Source: an uncultured Porphyromonadaceae bacterium (GTDB lineage: Bacteria > Bacteroidota > Bacteroidia > Bacteroidales > Muribaculaceae). From it: 64,000 bases of DNA. Below are positions 1 to 8,722 of the stretch, piece by piece. Location: positions 1 through 64,000 of the forward strand of contig CAMWNI010000010.1 in NCBI GenBank assembly GCA_947175545.1, in the 5' to 3' direction. The position numbers were made by a program, and so were the translations under genes. A model generated the notes under the pieces. It was not told the DNA's origin, made no database searches, and was given only the letters and a program-made list of their open reading frames with translations. How positions within the stretch are numbered: the stretch's first letter is position 1; every line of letters begins with the position of its first letter.

Positions 1-620
1 TTGCCTTCGGCGTTGCGGGTACACTGTTCGGGAGTGAACTTGTAAGCGCCGTGGCTGGTGCCGATTGAGATTGCGAGAGAGTCGCAGCCGGTGCGGGTTG
101 CGAAGTCGATCACCTCTTCGGGGTCAGTGTAGGTGTGGTGGTCGCTTGAAACTTCGTCTTCAACGCCGGCAAGGACGCCGAGTTCGCCTTCAACGGTTAC
201 GTCGAACTGGTGAGCGTAGTCAACAACCTGCTTGGTCAGGGCTACGTTTTCTTCGTAGGGGAGGTGAGAGCCGTCGATCATGACGCTTGAGAAGCCGTTG
301 TCGATGCAGCTCTTGCAGAGTTCGAAAGAGTCACCGTGGTCGAGGTGGAGAACAATCTGGGGATTTTCCCAGCCGAGTTCCTTGGCGTAGGCAACAGCAC
401 CCTGGGCCATGTAGCGGAGCAGGGTTGCGTTGGCGTAGTTGCGGGCGCCCTTTGAAACCTGGAGGATTACGGGGCTTTTCTCCTCGGCGGCAGCCTTGAT
501 GATTGCCTGGAGCTGCTCCATATTGTTGAAGTTGAAGGCGGGGATTGCATAGCCGCCCTTGATTGCCTTGGCAAACATCTCTTTGGTGTTTACGAGGCCT
601 AATTCTTTGTAGCTTACCAT
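1..620 (-). CDS. fba: Class II fructose-bisphosphate aldolase (5' part, runs off window)
   Basis: Cleaves fructose-1,6-bisphosphate to DHAP and glyceraldehyde-3-phosphate (glycolysis/gluconeogenesis, cytosol). I translated the minus strand from the ATG at 620; about 206 residues are visible and the C-terminus lies outside the window. The N-terminal AIPAFNFNNMEQLQAI segment, HLDHGDSFE with the metal-binding His, SSVMIDGSHLPYEENV, EGELGVLAG and the SIGTSHGAYKF motif are all typical of the metal-dependent class II family. Bacteroidales use a variant of about 330 residues, so roughly 125 residues are missing. A promoter box lies at 671-678, about 50 nt upstream. It is divergent from nrnA. High confidence for the family; the truncation is a window edge, not a mutation. 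Confidence 0.93.
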   Translation of the reverse strand, partial: MVSYKELGLVNTKEMFAKAIKGGYAIPAFNFNNMEQLQAIIKAAAEEKSPVILQVSKGARNYANATLLRYMAQGAVAYAKELGWENPQIVLHLDHGDSFELCKSCIDNGFSSVMIDGSHLPYEENVALTKQVVDYAHQFDVTVEGELGVLAGVEDEVSSDHHTYTDPEEVIDFATRTGCDSLAISIGTSHGAYKFTPEQCTRNAEG

Positions 621-670
621 TTGGTTAAGAGAATTATTAAAAATTGGGTTTATTTAGGATATTTCTGCTG

Positions 671-678
671 CAAATTTA
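671..678 (-). promoter_or_regulatory. Bacteroidetes -7 box of fba
   Basis: TAAATTTG on the minus strand matches the TAnnTTTG consensus of the Bacteroidetes primary sigma factor. It is about 50 nt upstream of the aldolase start. No convincing -33 TTG was found. Confidence 0.55.
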
Positions 679-773
679 CGATAAAAAATTGAAATTTGAA
701 AACTTTATGCGCAGCGCCGGCGGGGCCGGTCTAATTTTTTGGGGCTATTTTTTTGTTTCTCGGTTAAAGTGAC

Positions 774-781
774 TATCTTTG
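774..781 (+). promoter_or_regulatory. -7 box directly abutting the nrnA start
   Basis: TATCTTTG matches TAnnTTTG and is followed by only four bases before the ATG at 786. Transcription would therefore begin at or next to the start codon, predicting a leaderless mRNA. Confidence 0.6.
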
Positions 782-785
782 CGGT

Positions 786-1817
786 ATGATTTCGCGAATT
801 ATTGACGAACGGCAAATTGACAGATTGCGGAAGTTGCTCGAGGGCAGCGACCGCATCGTGATTACGTGTCATCTGACGCCTGACGGTGATGCCATCGGTT
901 CATCGCTTGGCCTGGCTCATGTCTTAGGCGCTATCGGCAAGCGGGTTACGGTGATTGCGCCCGATGCGGTCCCGAAGCATCTGCGCTTTCTGCCCGGCGC
1001 CCGCGACGCGATTGCCTTTTCGAGTTATGAGGAGTATGCGGCGAAGCTTCTGCGTACGGCTGACCTCGTTTTCTGTCTTGACTATAATGAGCCGAAGCGC
1101 GTTGACCGCATGGAACGCGCGCTGATGGACTCAAAGGCGCCCAAGGTGCTGATTGACCATCATTTGAATCCGGCGGACTTTACGGAGGTGAAAATCAGCC
1201 ATCCGGAGGCAAGTTCTACGTCGATGCTCGTCTTCAGGGTTATTTGCCGCCTGGAACTTTTTGACAAGATTGACCGCGCGGCGGCCGAGTGCATCTACTG
1301 CGGCATGATGACCGATACGGGCAATTTCAGTTATAATTCAAACGAGCCGGACCTCTATACGGTCATTGCCGAACTGCTCCGCAAGGGCATTGACAAGGAC
1401 GCGATTTATGCGCGCGCAATGAACACCAAGAGCCTGAGCGCAATGCGCCTTAACGGTTATGCCATCGGCGAGAAACTGGAACTGTTTCCCGAGCATAGTT
1501 GCGCTCTGATTTGTCTCGAAGCCGCCGATTTGCAGCGCTTCGGGTATGAGAAGGGCGACACGGAGGGTCTTGTCAATCAGCCGCTGGCGCTCCCGGAGGT
1601 GCAGTGGAGCGTCTATCTGCGCGAGGATCCGGAGCAGATCAAGGTCAGCATGCGCAGCAAAGGCAATTTTCCGGTCAATCGCGTCTGCAAGGAGCAGTTT
1701 GGCGGCGGAGGCCACCTCAATGCCGCCGGAGGCGAGTTCAAGGGTTCGATGGAGGAGTGTGTCAACATTCTGAAGGCCTCCATGACTCTCTATGACGAGT
1801 TTTTACCTAAGAAATAA
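786..1817 (+). CDS. nrnA: DHH/DHHA1 phosphoesterase (NrnA-like oligoribonuclease/pAp phosphatase)
   Basis: Predicted cytosolic Mn-dependent phosphoesterase that degrades very short oligoribonucleotides and/or 3'-phosphoadenosine-5'-phosphate. The 343-residue length fits the family. DHH motifs appear in order: TPDGDAIGSSL near residue 31, FCLDYNEPKRVD near 92, LIDHHLNP near 118, MMTDTGNF near 173. The C-terminal DHHA1 domain carries the substrate-binding GGGGHLNAAGG near residue 300. The start is the ATG immediately after a promoter box, with no room for a Shine-Dalgarno site. It is followed after 42 nt by the DUF4827 gene in the same direction. The family is secure; which substrate dominates cannot be read from sequence. 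Confidence 0.9.
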   Translation: MISRIIDERQIDRLRKLLEGSDRIVITCHLTPDGDAIGSSLGLAHVLGAIGKRVTVIAPDAVPKHLRFLPGARDAIAFSSYEEYAAKLLRTADLVFCLDYNEPKRVDRMERALMDSKAPKVLIDHHLNPADFTEVKISHPEASSTSMLVFRVICRLELFDKIDRAAAECIYCGMMTDTGNFSYNSNEPDLYTVIAELLRKGIDKDAIYARAMNTKSLSAMRLNGYAIGEKLELFPEHSCALICLEAADLQRFGYEKGDTEGLVNQPLALPEVQWSVYLREDPEQIKVSMRSKGNFPVNRVCKEQFGGGGHLNAAGGEFKGSMEECVNILKASMTLYDEFLPKK

Positions 1818-1859
1818 CAGAATCTATATACCCCCCCACAGTTTATACTGATATACAGA

Positions 1860-2477
1860 ATGAAATTTAACAGATTCCTGACAATGGCGTTCGTATCGGC
1901 GGCAGCGTTGCTTTCGGCCTCGTGTAGCGACAAGGAGAGTTATGCCGACCTGCTTAACGACGAAACCCATTCCGTCAACGCATATCTTGCTGACTTCCCC
2001 GTAATCAGCTCTGTTCCGGACGACGGGGCCTTTATCACGACGGCTTCGATTATGGAGTCGCAGGGACTGAGCCGCGAGGAGGCCGAGAAACTGACGCCGT
2101 TCTACCGGATGGACGAGGATGGCCTGATTTACATGCAGGTTGTCAGCAACGGCACCACCGGTGTGCGCGCCGAAGAGGAGCAACTTATCTATTTCCGCTT
2201 TATGCGCTATAATCTCAAGGCCTGGTATGAATATGACGTCTGGGAGGGTTCGGGCAATGCGACCGACCTCGGGACGAACACGACCAGTTTCCGCTACAAG
2301 AACACTACGCTGACGTCAACAACGCAATGGGGCGAGGGCATTCAGTTGCCCCTCGAGTATCTTGACCTCGGCTGTGAGGTCAACATCATTATCAAGTCGT
2401 CGATGGGGCCGGAGGAGGAGATTGCCACGGTTTATCCCTATCTTTACAACATCAGATATTACGCTTCAAAAGTATAA
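1860..2477 (+). CDS. DUF4827 family lipoprotein
   Basis: A 205-residue exported lipoprotein. The N-terminus has a basic start, a hydrophobic stretch and a lipobox-like LSASC (Cys22), so it should be acylated and membrane anchored. The rest matches what I recall of the Bacteroidales DUF4827 family, including an EEEQLIYFRFMRYNL segment and a GEGIQLPLEYLDLG segment; the fold resembles FKBP-type prolyl isomerases in some family descriptions, but I cannot confirm activity. It sits between nrnA and glmM, 17 nt before glmM, and is probably cotranscribed. Function unknown. Confidence 0.75.
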   Translation: MKFNRFLTMAFVSAAALLSASCSDKESYADLLNDETHSVNAYLADFPVISSVPDDGAFITTASIMESQGLSREEAEKLTPFYRMDEDGLIYMQVVSNGTTGVRAEEEQLIYFRFMRYNLKAWYEYDVWEGSGNATDLGTNTTSFRYKNTTLTSTTQWGEGIQLPLEYLDLGCEVNIIIKSSMGPEEEIATVYPYLYNIRYYASKV

Positions 2478-2494
2478 TCCCATAACCATATAAT

Positions 2495-3880
2495 ATGTCA
2501 CTGATTAAGTCAATTTCCGGCATCCGCGGTACGATCGGCGGAGTCCCCGGAGAGGGCCTCAGCCCTCTGGACGTGGTTAAATTCACCGCGGCCTATGCTA
2601 AATTCATCGCGAAATCAACTCCAGTAAAGAGCAGAACCATTGTTGTTGGACGTGACGCACGTCTCAGCGGCGAAATGGTCGACAAACTCGTTGTCGGCAC
2701 TCTGATGGGCATGGGCTTTGACGTTGTCAACATCGGCCCGGCCTCGACGCCTACAACTGAAATCGCGGTTACGGGCGAGGGCGCGTGCGGCGGTATCATC
2801 CTGACCGCCAGCCATAACCCCAAGCAGTGGAACGCGCTGAAACTTCTGAACCATAAGGGCGAATTTCTGAATGCGGCCGAGGGCGCCGAAGTACTTGCAA
2901 TCGCCGCAGCCGATGACTATTGCTTCGCCCAGGTTGACGATCTTGGCCATGAATTCACCAATACGACATATAACCGCCGCCACATTGACTCCGTGCTGGC
3001 CCTTCCGCTGGTCGACGTCGAGGCAATCCGCAAGGCGAATTTTACTGTGGCTGTCGATGCAGTCAACTCGGTTGGCGGCGTGATTATTCCGCAGTTGCTG
3101 CGCGCCCTCGGAGTTCAGAACGTTGTTGAACTCAACTGTGAGGCCACCGGCAAGTTTGCCCACACTCCCGAGCCGATTCCCGAAAACCTCACTCAGATTG
3201 CCGACCTGATGAAGGAGGGCAAGGCCGATGTCGGCTTCGTTGTTGACCCTGACGTTGACCGCCTGGCAATCGTGATGGAAAACGGCGAGATGTTCGTTGA
3301 GGAATACACCCTCGTGGCCGTTGCGGACTATGTTCTGAGCCATACGCCCGGAGCCACAGTCAGCAACCTCAGTTCGAGCCGCGCCCTGCGCGACGTGACC
3401 CGCAAGCACGGATGCGAATACAGCGCATCGGCCGTCGGCGAGGTCAATGTCGTGACTGAAATGAAGCGGACCGGAGCCGTTATCGGCGGTGAAGGCAACG
3501 GTGGAGTCATCTATCCGGAACTGCACTATGGCCGTGACGCCCTTGTCGGTGTCGCCCTGTTCCTGACTCTCATGGCCAAGAGCGGCAAGAAGGTGACCGA
3601 ACTGAAGGCCGGCTATCCTCCTTACGCAATTGCCAAGAATAAGATTGAGTTGACCCCCGAAATCAACGTTGATGCTATTCTTGAGGCTGTGAAGGAGAAG
3701 TTTGCGTCGGAGGATATCACTGACATTGACGGCGTCAAGATTGACTTTGCCGACAAGTGGGTTCACCTGCGCAAGAGCAACACCGAGCCGATTATCCGCA
3801 TCTATTCCGAGGCTTCGACCATGGAACAGGCCGAGGAACTTGCAAACCAGATTAAGGCAGTTATCAACTCGCTCGTCTAA
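2495..3880 (+). CDS. glmM: Phosphoglucosamine mutase
   Basis: Interconverts glucosamine-6-phosphate and glucosamine-1-phosphate, the route to UDP-GlcNAc for peptidoglycan and LPS (cytosol). The 461-residue protein has all alpha-D-phosphohexomutase signatures: the N-terminal SISGIRGTIGG, the active-site phosphoserine loop TASHNPKQWNALK near residue 103, the Mg-binding DPDVDRLAI near 250, the sugar-binding GEGNGGVIYP near 332, and the C-terminal phosphate-binding RKSNTEPIIRIYSEA. This is the Bacteroidetes form usually annotated GlmM; phosphomannomutase activity is the main alternative. It is followed 13 nt later by an NlpC/P60 peptidase, a cell-wall context that suits GlmM. Confidence 0.88.
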   Translation: MSLIKSISGIRGTIGGVPGEGLSPLDVVKFTAAYAKFIAKSTPVKSRTIVVGRDARLSGEMVDKLVVGTLMGMGFDVVNIGPASTPTTEIAVTGEGACGGIILTASHNPKQWNALKLLNHKGEFLNAAEGAEVLAIAAADDYCFAQVDDLGHEFTNTTYNRRHIDSVLALPLVDVEAIRKANFTVAVDAVNSVGGVIIPQLLRALGVQNVVELNCEATGKFAHTPEPIPENLTQIADLMKEGKADVGFVVDPDVDRLAIVMENGEMFVEEYTLVAVADYVLSHTPGATVSNLSSSRALRDVTRKHGCEYSASAVGEVNVVTEMKRTGAVIGGEGNGGVIYPELHYGRDALVGVALFLTLMAKSGKKVTELKAGYPPYAIAKNKIELTPEINVDAILEAVKEKFASEDITDIDGVKIDFADKWVHLRKSNTEPIIRIYSEASTMEQAEELANQIKAVINSLV

Positions 3881-3893
3881 AAGAAAAGAAGAT

Positions 3894-4742
3894 TTGAAAC
3901 GAAAATTCTCAACCCTTGTGGCGGCGCTGCTGTACGGCGCCGCCACTGTTTTCTGTCAGCCGGGGGGCGGCGGGGCCGACGCCCTTGCGCGCCTGAGCGT
4001 AGTCAGTATGCGCGCGGAGCCGCGCCACGGCGCCGAGCAGGTCAGCCAGGCGCTGATGGGTACGCCGGTGCGCGTTCTGGAGCGGGGCGCCGAGTGGAGC
4101 CGTGTGCGCACTCCTGACGGCTATGAAGGCTGGATTATCAACCACTCGCTCGCCTTTAAGTCGCGACAGGAGATGGAGCGCTGGCTTCGCTCGCGGCTCG
4201 TGATGGTCACGGCGCCTTTCGAACTGCACGACGCGGATTGCCGCACGGACCTCGTCAGCGGTGACATTCTCCAGTCAGTCGGCGACTCCTTGCGCCTGCC
4301 TGACGGACGCATGATTCTTGCCCCGGCCGGAGCCGTTGAGCCGCTGGCCGAGATTCAGGCGCGACCGTTCAACCCCTCGGCGCTTCCTGTCTGGGCCGAA
4401 CAGTATCTCGGAGTGCCTTATCTATGGGGCGGGCTGTCGAGCAAGGGAATGGATTGTTCGGGACTCGTCCGCATGGCATATATGGCTCAGGGACGCATCC
4501 TGCCGCGCGACGCCTGGCAGCAGGCTCTCGAAGGCCGCGAAGTGCCGGCCGACTCCCTCCGGCCCGGCGACTTGATTTTCTTTGGCAACAAGCGCGTTAC
4601 CCACGTTGGAATCTATGCGGGCAACGGCGAGTATGTCCACGCCTCGCAGCTTGTGCGCCGCAACAGCCTGGACCCCGGCTCGCCGCTCTATCTGCCGCTG
4701 AAGGTCCTTGCGCGCCGTCGCGTCAATCCGGACCTGCGCTGA
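3894..4742 (+). CDS. Secreted SH3-NlpC/P60 (C40) peptidoglycan endopeptidase
   Basis: Predicted periplasmic gamma-D-glutamyl-diamino acid endopeptidase acting on peptidoglycan stems. The best start is TTG at 3894, because it begins a signal peptide (KRKFSTLVAALLYGAATVFC) just after the glmM stop; an in-frame ATG further upstream lies inside glmM and is unlikely. The mature 282-residue precursor has a bacterial SH3 domain (RAEPRHGAEQVSQ to GWIINHSLAF), a second SH3-like segment (LVMVTAPFELHD to MILAPAG), and a C-terminal NlpC/P60 domain with YLGVPYLWGG, catalytic Cys in GMDCSGLV, and His in THVGIYAG. It is convergent with the TPR gene. Confidence 0.87.
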   Translation: MKRKFSTLVAALLYGAATVFCQPGGGGADALARLSVVSMRAEPRHGAEQVSQALMGTPVRVLERGAEWSRVRTPDGYEGWIINHSLAFKSRQEMERWLRSRLVMVTAPFELHDADCRTDLVSGDILQSVGDSLRLPDGRMILAPAGAVEPLAEIQARPFNPSALPVWAEQYLGVPYLWGGLSSKGMDCSGLVRMAYMAQGRILPRDAWQQALEGREVPADSLRPGDLIFFGNKRVTHVGIYAGNGEYVHASQLVRRNSLDPGSPLYLPLKVLARRRVNPDLR

Positions 4743-4784
4743 CGCGTCAATTTTTACACTATAAAATGCAAGAGGATGGAGGGA

Positions 4785-6815
4785 TCATTGCTGTTGCATG
4801 CGTTTGAGGAGGCTGTAGCCGGAGTGGATGCCGAGCTGGCCGGCGCGGGAGATGTCGGCGATGGCGCCGTCGCGGTTGCCGCGGCTGAAGCGTGCGTAGC
4901 CGCGGTTGAAGTAGGCGGCACCAAGGGTTGGGTCAAGTTCAATGGCGCGTGAGAAGGCGTCGATTGCGTCGATGTCGGCGCCCATGCGCAGCAGGATGGT
5001 CCCCCGGTTGTAGTGAGCCACGGCCATGAGGGGGTCGAGCGCGAGGGCGCGGTCGAGGTCAGCCATGATGAGGTTGAGGGTCATTGAGGTTTCGGCGTTC
5101 AGGCGCGATTCGGTTCCGGGGTCGGTAATTTCGAGGGTTTCGCCGCGTCTGGATTCCTGAAGCAAGACGCGGGCTGCGGCGCGCTGGAGGTAGGCGGGGG
5201 CGAAGTCAGGGGAGGCGGAGATGACGGAGTCGAGGTCGGTCAGGGCGCGCTTGTAGTCGCGGACGGTCATGTAGTCCATTGCGCGGGCAAAGTAGTCGAG
5301 GGGTGTTGCGCGGCCTGAAGTGATTATTGCGCCGAGGCGCTGGATGTCTGTGAAGTGGCGGGCTGCGTCGGCTTCGCGCGTCATGGCCGGGACGTTGTTG
5401 GTGACGTAGACGATGTAAGGGAGGGCGCGCGCGACGTTGAGTTCGTTGACGGCACGGACATAGACTGAGGTGCTGACTTCGCCGTCGGCGCTGTAATAAC
5501 TCAGCTGATAGAGGGGCTGGAGTTCGACGGCGGCCATGCGGTCCTGAACGCGTCCGCGGAGTCCGGCGGTGTTGAAGGTCTGTTCGACCTGTTCGGCTTC
5601 GTCGTTCATGGTTACCAGAGTTTTGAAGCGGTTTGCGGTCGCGCCTTCGTCGGGGAGTTCGGTCGGGTCGACGCCGGAGGGAGTATCGGCCAGGTTGTCG
5701 GCCGGGCGGCGGGCAAGGAATTCGGCGCGGCGGAAGTCGGCGTTGGCGCGCGCTTCGTGGCCGGCCTGGCGTAAGATTTCGCCGCGCAGGGCGTAGGCGG
5801 CAAACATTTCGGGGTAGGCTTCGACAATGGCAGAAGCGTCAGCAAGTGCGGCGTCGAAGTCTCGTTTGTCGGCAAGGACCACGGCTCGGTTGTAGAGCGC
5901 GCGCATGTCGGTCGGTTTCAGGGCGATTACGCGATTGAGGTCGCGCAGGGCGCGGTCGTTGTCTTTGAGTTCGGTGCGGAGCATTGCCCGGTTGAACAGT
6001 GCGGCATAGTTTGTCGGTTCGAGTTCGACAACGTAGTCAAAGTCGGATAGAGCGCCGTTGAGGTCTCCGTTGTTATAGCGGGCCACGGCGCGGTTTATGC
6101 GGAGGAATGTACGGTCCGGCTGGAGGGTCACGGCGCGTTCCATGTCGGCCAAGGCCAGGGCCGGGTCCGATTCGACGGAGGCGCGGAGAGTGAGGGCCTG
6201 GACCGAGTTGGGGTTGATTTCGAGTGCGCGGTTGAGGTCGGCGCGTGCGCTGAGGGTGTCTTCGCGGTGGAGGTGGAGTTGGGCGCGTCCAACGTAGCCG
6301 TTGTCGAATCCGGGGTAGTTTTCAAGGAGTATTTTGTAAGTTGAGTCGGCGCGTGCGTTCATTCCGGCGTCTTCTTCGGCCAGGGCTTTGGAGAAGAGCA
6401 ACTGGCGGTTGAACGGCAGCAGACGCAGGGCGTGGTCGTAGTCGTTGACGGCTTCGGCGTTTTTGCCGAGACATTGGCGCGCAACTCCGCGGACTTCCCA
6501 TGCATCGGGGAGGAAGGCGTTGCGGTCAATGGCCTCGGAGGCGTCCTGTTCGGCCCCGACGTAGTCTTCAAGCGAGTATTTCGCTATCGCTCTCAGGTAG
6601 TATGGTTCGGCCAGGTAAGGTTTGGCTGCGATTACCTGGTTGAAGTGCTGGATTGCAAGGACGTAGTCTTCGAAGTAGAGGGCGTTGCGGCCAACGTCGG
6701 TCATGCGGTCTGTGTTCAGTTGGGCGCAGACCGGCATGGCGACGGATAGAAGGCCCCCGAGGAGGGGGGCTTTCAGTTTCTCGGACAGGCGTTTTATGAA
6801 GTCCTTGCGGTTCAT
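4785..6815 (-). CDS. Secreted tetratricopeptide-repeat protein
   Basis: A 676-residue protein with an N-terminal signal-like sequence (LLGGLLSVAMPVCAQ) followed by at least ten TPR units of the type NPNSVQALTLRASVE / EPTNYAALFNRAMLRT / DPTLGAAYFNRGYARF. A central region of about 100 residues (roughly 375-480) has lower repeat character and separates N-terminal and C-terminal TPR arrays. TPR solenoids mediate protein-protein contacts; no catalytic domain is visible. Probably periplasmic. It is transcribed after the SulP gene with a 23-nt gap (6816-6838), so cotranscription is plausible. Specific role unknown. Confidence 0.8.
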   Translation of the reverse strand: MNRKDFIKRLSEKLKAPLLGGLLSVAMPVCAQLNTDRMTDVGRNALYFEDYVLAIQHFNQVIAAKPYLAEPYYLRAIAKYSLEDYVGAEQDASEAIDRNAFLPDAWEVRGVARQCLGKNAEAVNDYDHALRLLPFNRQLLFSKALAEEDAGMNARADSTYKILLENYPGFDNGYVGRAQLHLHREDTLSARADLNRALEINPNSVQALTLRASVESDPALALADMERAVTLQPDRTFLRINRAVARYNNGDLNGALSDFDYVVELEPTNYAALFNRAMLRTELKDNDRALRDLNRVIALKPTDMRALYNRAVVLADKRDFDAALADASAIVEAYPEMFAAYALRGEILRQAGHEARANADFRRAEFLARRPADNLADTPSGVDPTELPDEGATANRFKTLVTMNDEAEQVEQTFNTAGLRGRVQDRMAAVELQPLYQLSYYSADGEVSTSVYVRAVNELNVARALPYIVYVTNNVPAMTREADAARHFTDIQRLGAIITSGRATPLDYFARAMDYMTVRDYKRALTDLDSVISASPDFAPAYLQRAAARVLLQESRRGETLEITDPGTESRLNAETSMTLNLIMADLDRALALDPLMAVAHYNRGTILLRMGADIDAIDAFSRAIELDPTLGAAYFNRGYARFSRGNRDGAIADISRAGQLGIHSGYSLLKRMQQQ

Positions 6816-6838
6816 TTGTCTGGGAGACAGGCTGGGGG

Positions 6839-8521
6839 TCAGGCGTTTTTGTCAGCCGCGATCGAGTTGGCCATGCGAACGGCGGAGCTGATGTGGTCAC
6901 AGATGTGGTCGTTGCCAATCAGGGCGTCAATCGCGCTGTTGTGTAGCGCCTTGCGCACTTCGGGCCGGACGCCGGAGAGGACCACGTGGATGCCTTCGCT
7001 CTGGCTTGACTTGATGAGTATTTCAAGGTTGTGGATGCCGGTTGAGTCAATGAAGGGGACTTTGCGCATGCGTATGATGCGGACAAGCGGTTTGTCAGAC
7101 ATTGAAGTGCGCATCAGTTCGTCGAATTTCGTTGCAACTCCGAAGAAGAATGGTCCGTCGATTTCGTATACGCTGACGCCTTTTGCCAGGTTAAGTTCCT
7201 CGTGGGTGGTGAGGTCGGTGCCGTCGGCCGCGTCGAGTTTGTCGCCATAGACACGGATTTCGGTATTTTCCATCACTCGGCGCAGGAACAGGACAATAGC
7301 GAGCAGCAGGCCTATTTCAATCGCGATTGTGAGGTCGAAGATGACGGTCAGCAGGAATGTGACAATCAGGACGGAGACGTCGCTCTTGGGGTTATGGAAT
7401 ATGCCGACGATGGTGCGCCAGCCGCTCATGTTGTAGGCGACGACCATCAGGACCGCAGCGAGGCAGGCCATCGGGACAAGATTGATCAGGGGCATGAGCA
7501 GGAGGAAGATTGCCAGCAGGACGACTGCGTGGATGATGCCGGCAACGGGGGTGCGGCCTCCGTTGGTGATGTTGGTCATGGTGCGGGCAATGGCGCCTGT
7601 GACGGGGATGCCGCCGAACATCGGAACGACGACATTTGCGAGTCCCTGGCCGATGAGTTCAGAGTTGGAGTCGGTGCGTGAGCCGGTAATACCGTCGGCG
7701 ACGGTTGCGGATAGGAGCGACTCAATGGCACCGAGAATGGCTATTGTGAAGGCGGAGGGGAGAAGCTGGTTGATGGTTGCCATGTCGAGGGTGAAACCGT
7801 GGGGCAGGGGGATGTCCGTACTCATTTCGCCGAAGCGGGCGCCGATTGTCTCGACGGGAAGCCCGAGGAAGTAGACGGCAGGGGTTACAATCAGAATCGC
7901 CAGAAGCGCTCCGGGCAGTTTCTTGCTGACTTTGGGCGCGAGAATTATGATGAGGAGAGATACGACGGAGACTCCGACCGTAATCCAGTCAATGCTTCCG
8001 AGGTTTTTCAGATAGACGCCCCATTTCGGCAGGAACTCAGAGGGGACTCCGGTCAGGCCAAGGCCGAGAAAGTCGTTGATTTGGGTTGAGAATATCGTCA
8101 GGGCGATACCGGCCGTGAATCCGACCACAATCGGGTAGGGGATGAACTTGATGACGGTTCCGAGGCGGAAAAGCCCCATCATTATCAGAATTAGGCCGGC
8201 CATGAATGTAGCGATTGCGAGGCCTTCGAGTCCGAATCGGGCAATGATGCCGTAGACAATAACGATGAAGGCGCCCGTCGGTCCGCCAATCTGGACGGAG
8301 TTGCCGCCGAAGGCACTGACAATGAAGCCGCCTACAATGGCGGTGATCAGGCCGACGGTGGGGCTTACGCCAGAGGCGATACCGAAGGCGATTGCCAGTG
8401 GAAGGGCAACGATGCCGACGACGATGCCGGCGATAAGGTCATTTTTGAATTTGGCTGCCGAGTAGTTTCCAAAAACGCTCAACAGCTTCGGCCGATAGGA
8501 AATAGCTCCCGAAAAACGCAT
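6839..8521 (-). CDS. SulP family anion transporter with STAS domain
   Basis: Inner-membrane secondary transporter for sulfate, bicarbonate or related anions. I start it at the ATG at 8521 (MRFSGAISYRPKLL) because upstream sequence holds the promoter box (8575-8582) and no transporter homology; this gives 560 residues. About ten to twelve hydrophobic segments follow, with SulP signatures such as GIVVGIVALPLAIAFGIASG and NSELIGQGLANVVVPMFGGIPVTGAIART. The cytoplasmic C-terminal STAS domain contains RKVPFIDSTGIHNLEIL, with the typical phosphorylatable-serine position DSTG. Substrate cannot be decided from sequence. Divergent from the LRR gene. Confidence 0.9.
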   Translation of the reverse strand: MRFSGAISYRPKLLSVFGNYSAAKFKNDLIAGIVVGIVALPLAIAFGIASGVSPTVGLITAIVGGFIVSAFGGNSVQIGGPTGAFIVIVYGIIARFGLEGLAIATFMAGLILIMMGLFRLGTVIKFIPYPIVVGFTAGIALTIFSTQINDFLGLGLTGVPSEFLPKWGVYLKNLGSIDWITVGVSVVSLLIIILAPKVSKKLPGALLAILIVTPAVYFLGLPVETIGARFGEMSTDIPLPHGFTLDMATINQLLPSAFTIAILGAIESLLSATVADGITGSRTDSNSELIGQGLANVVVPMFGGIPVTGAIARTMTNITNGGRTPVAGIIHAVVLLAIFLLLMPLINLVPMACLAAVLMVVAYNMSGWRTIVGIFHNPKSDVSVLIVTFLLTVIFDLTIAIEIGLLLAIVLFLRRVMENTEIRVYGDKLDAADGTDLTTHEELNLAKGVSVYEIDGPFFFGVATKFDELMRTSMSDKPLVRIIRMRKVPFIDSTGIHNLEILIKSSQSEGIHVVLSGVRPEVRKALHNSAIDALIGNDHICDHISSAVRMANSIAADKNA

Positions 8522-8574
8522 AATGTACGGATACTTTAGATATAATAATGTGTAACTGACTGGATTTTCACGAG

Positions 8575-8582
8575 CAAAGTTA
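8575..8582 (-). promoter_or_regulatory. -7 box of the SulP gene
   Basis: TAACTTTG on the minus strand, 54 nt before the chosen SulP start at 8521. Its place supports that start over the upstream in-frame ATG at 8692. Confidence 0.55.
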
Positions 8583-8722
8583 GGCAAAATTTGCGAGAAT
8601 CGGGATTTTTTTGACGAAAAAGAGGAAAAACACGAACTTTTTGTCGCGGGTCGTGTTTTAATAATGTGACAATGATACGAACGAATCCCCAAAAACTTAA
8701 TAACTTAACTTCAACTATTATT

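Noticed and set aside
2615-3946. Long open frame (443 codons) opposite glmM
   Set aside because: Antisense shadow of glmM; no domain features and glmM codons explain the open frame.
8522-8692. Longer N-terminus of the SulP protein
   Set aside because: The extension covers the promoter box and encodes low-complexity sequence unlike any SulP N-terminus.
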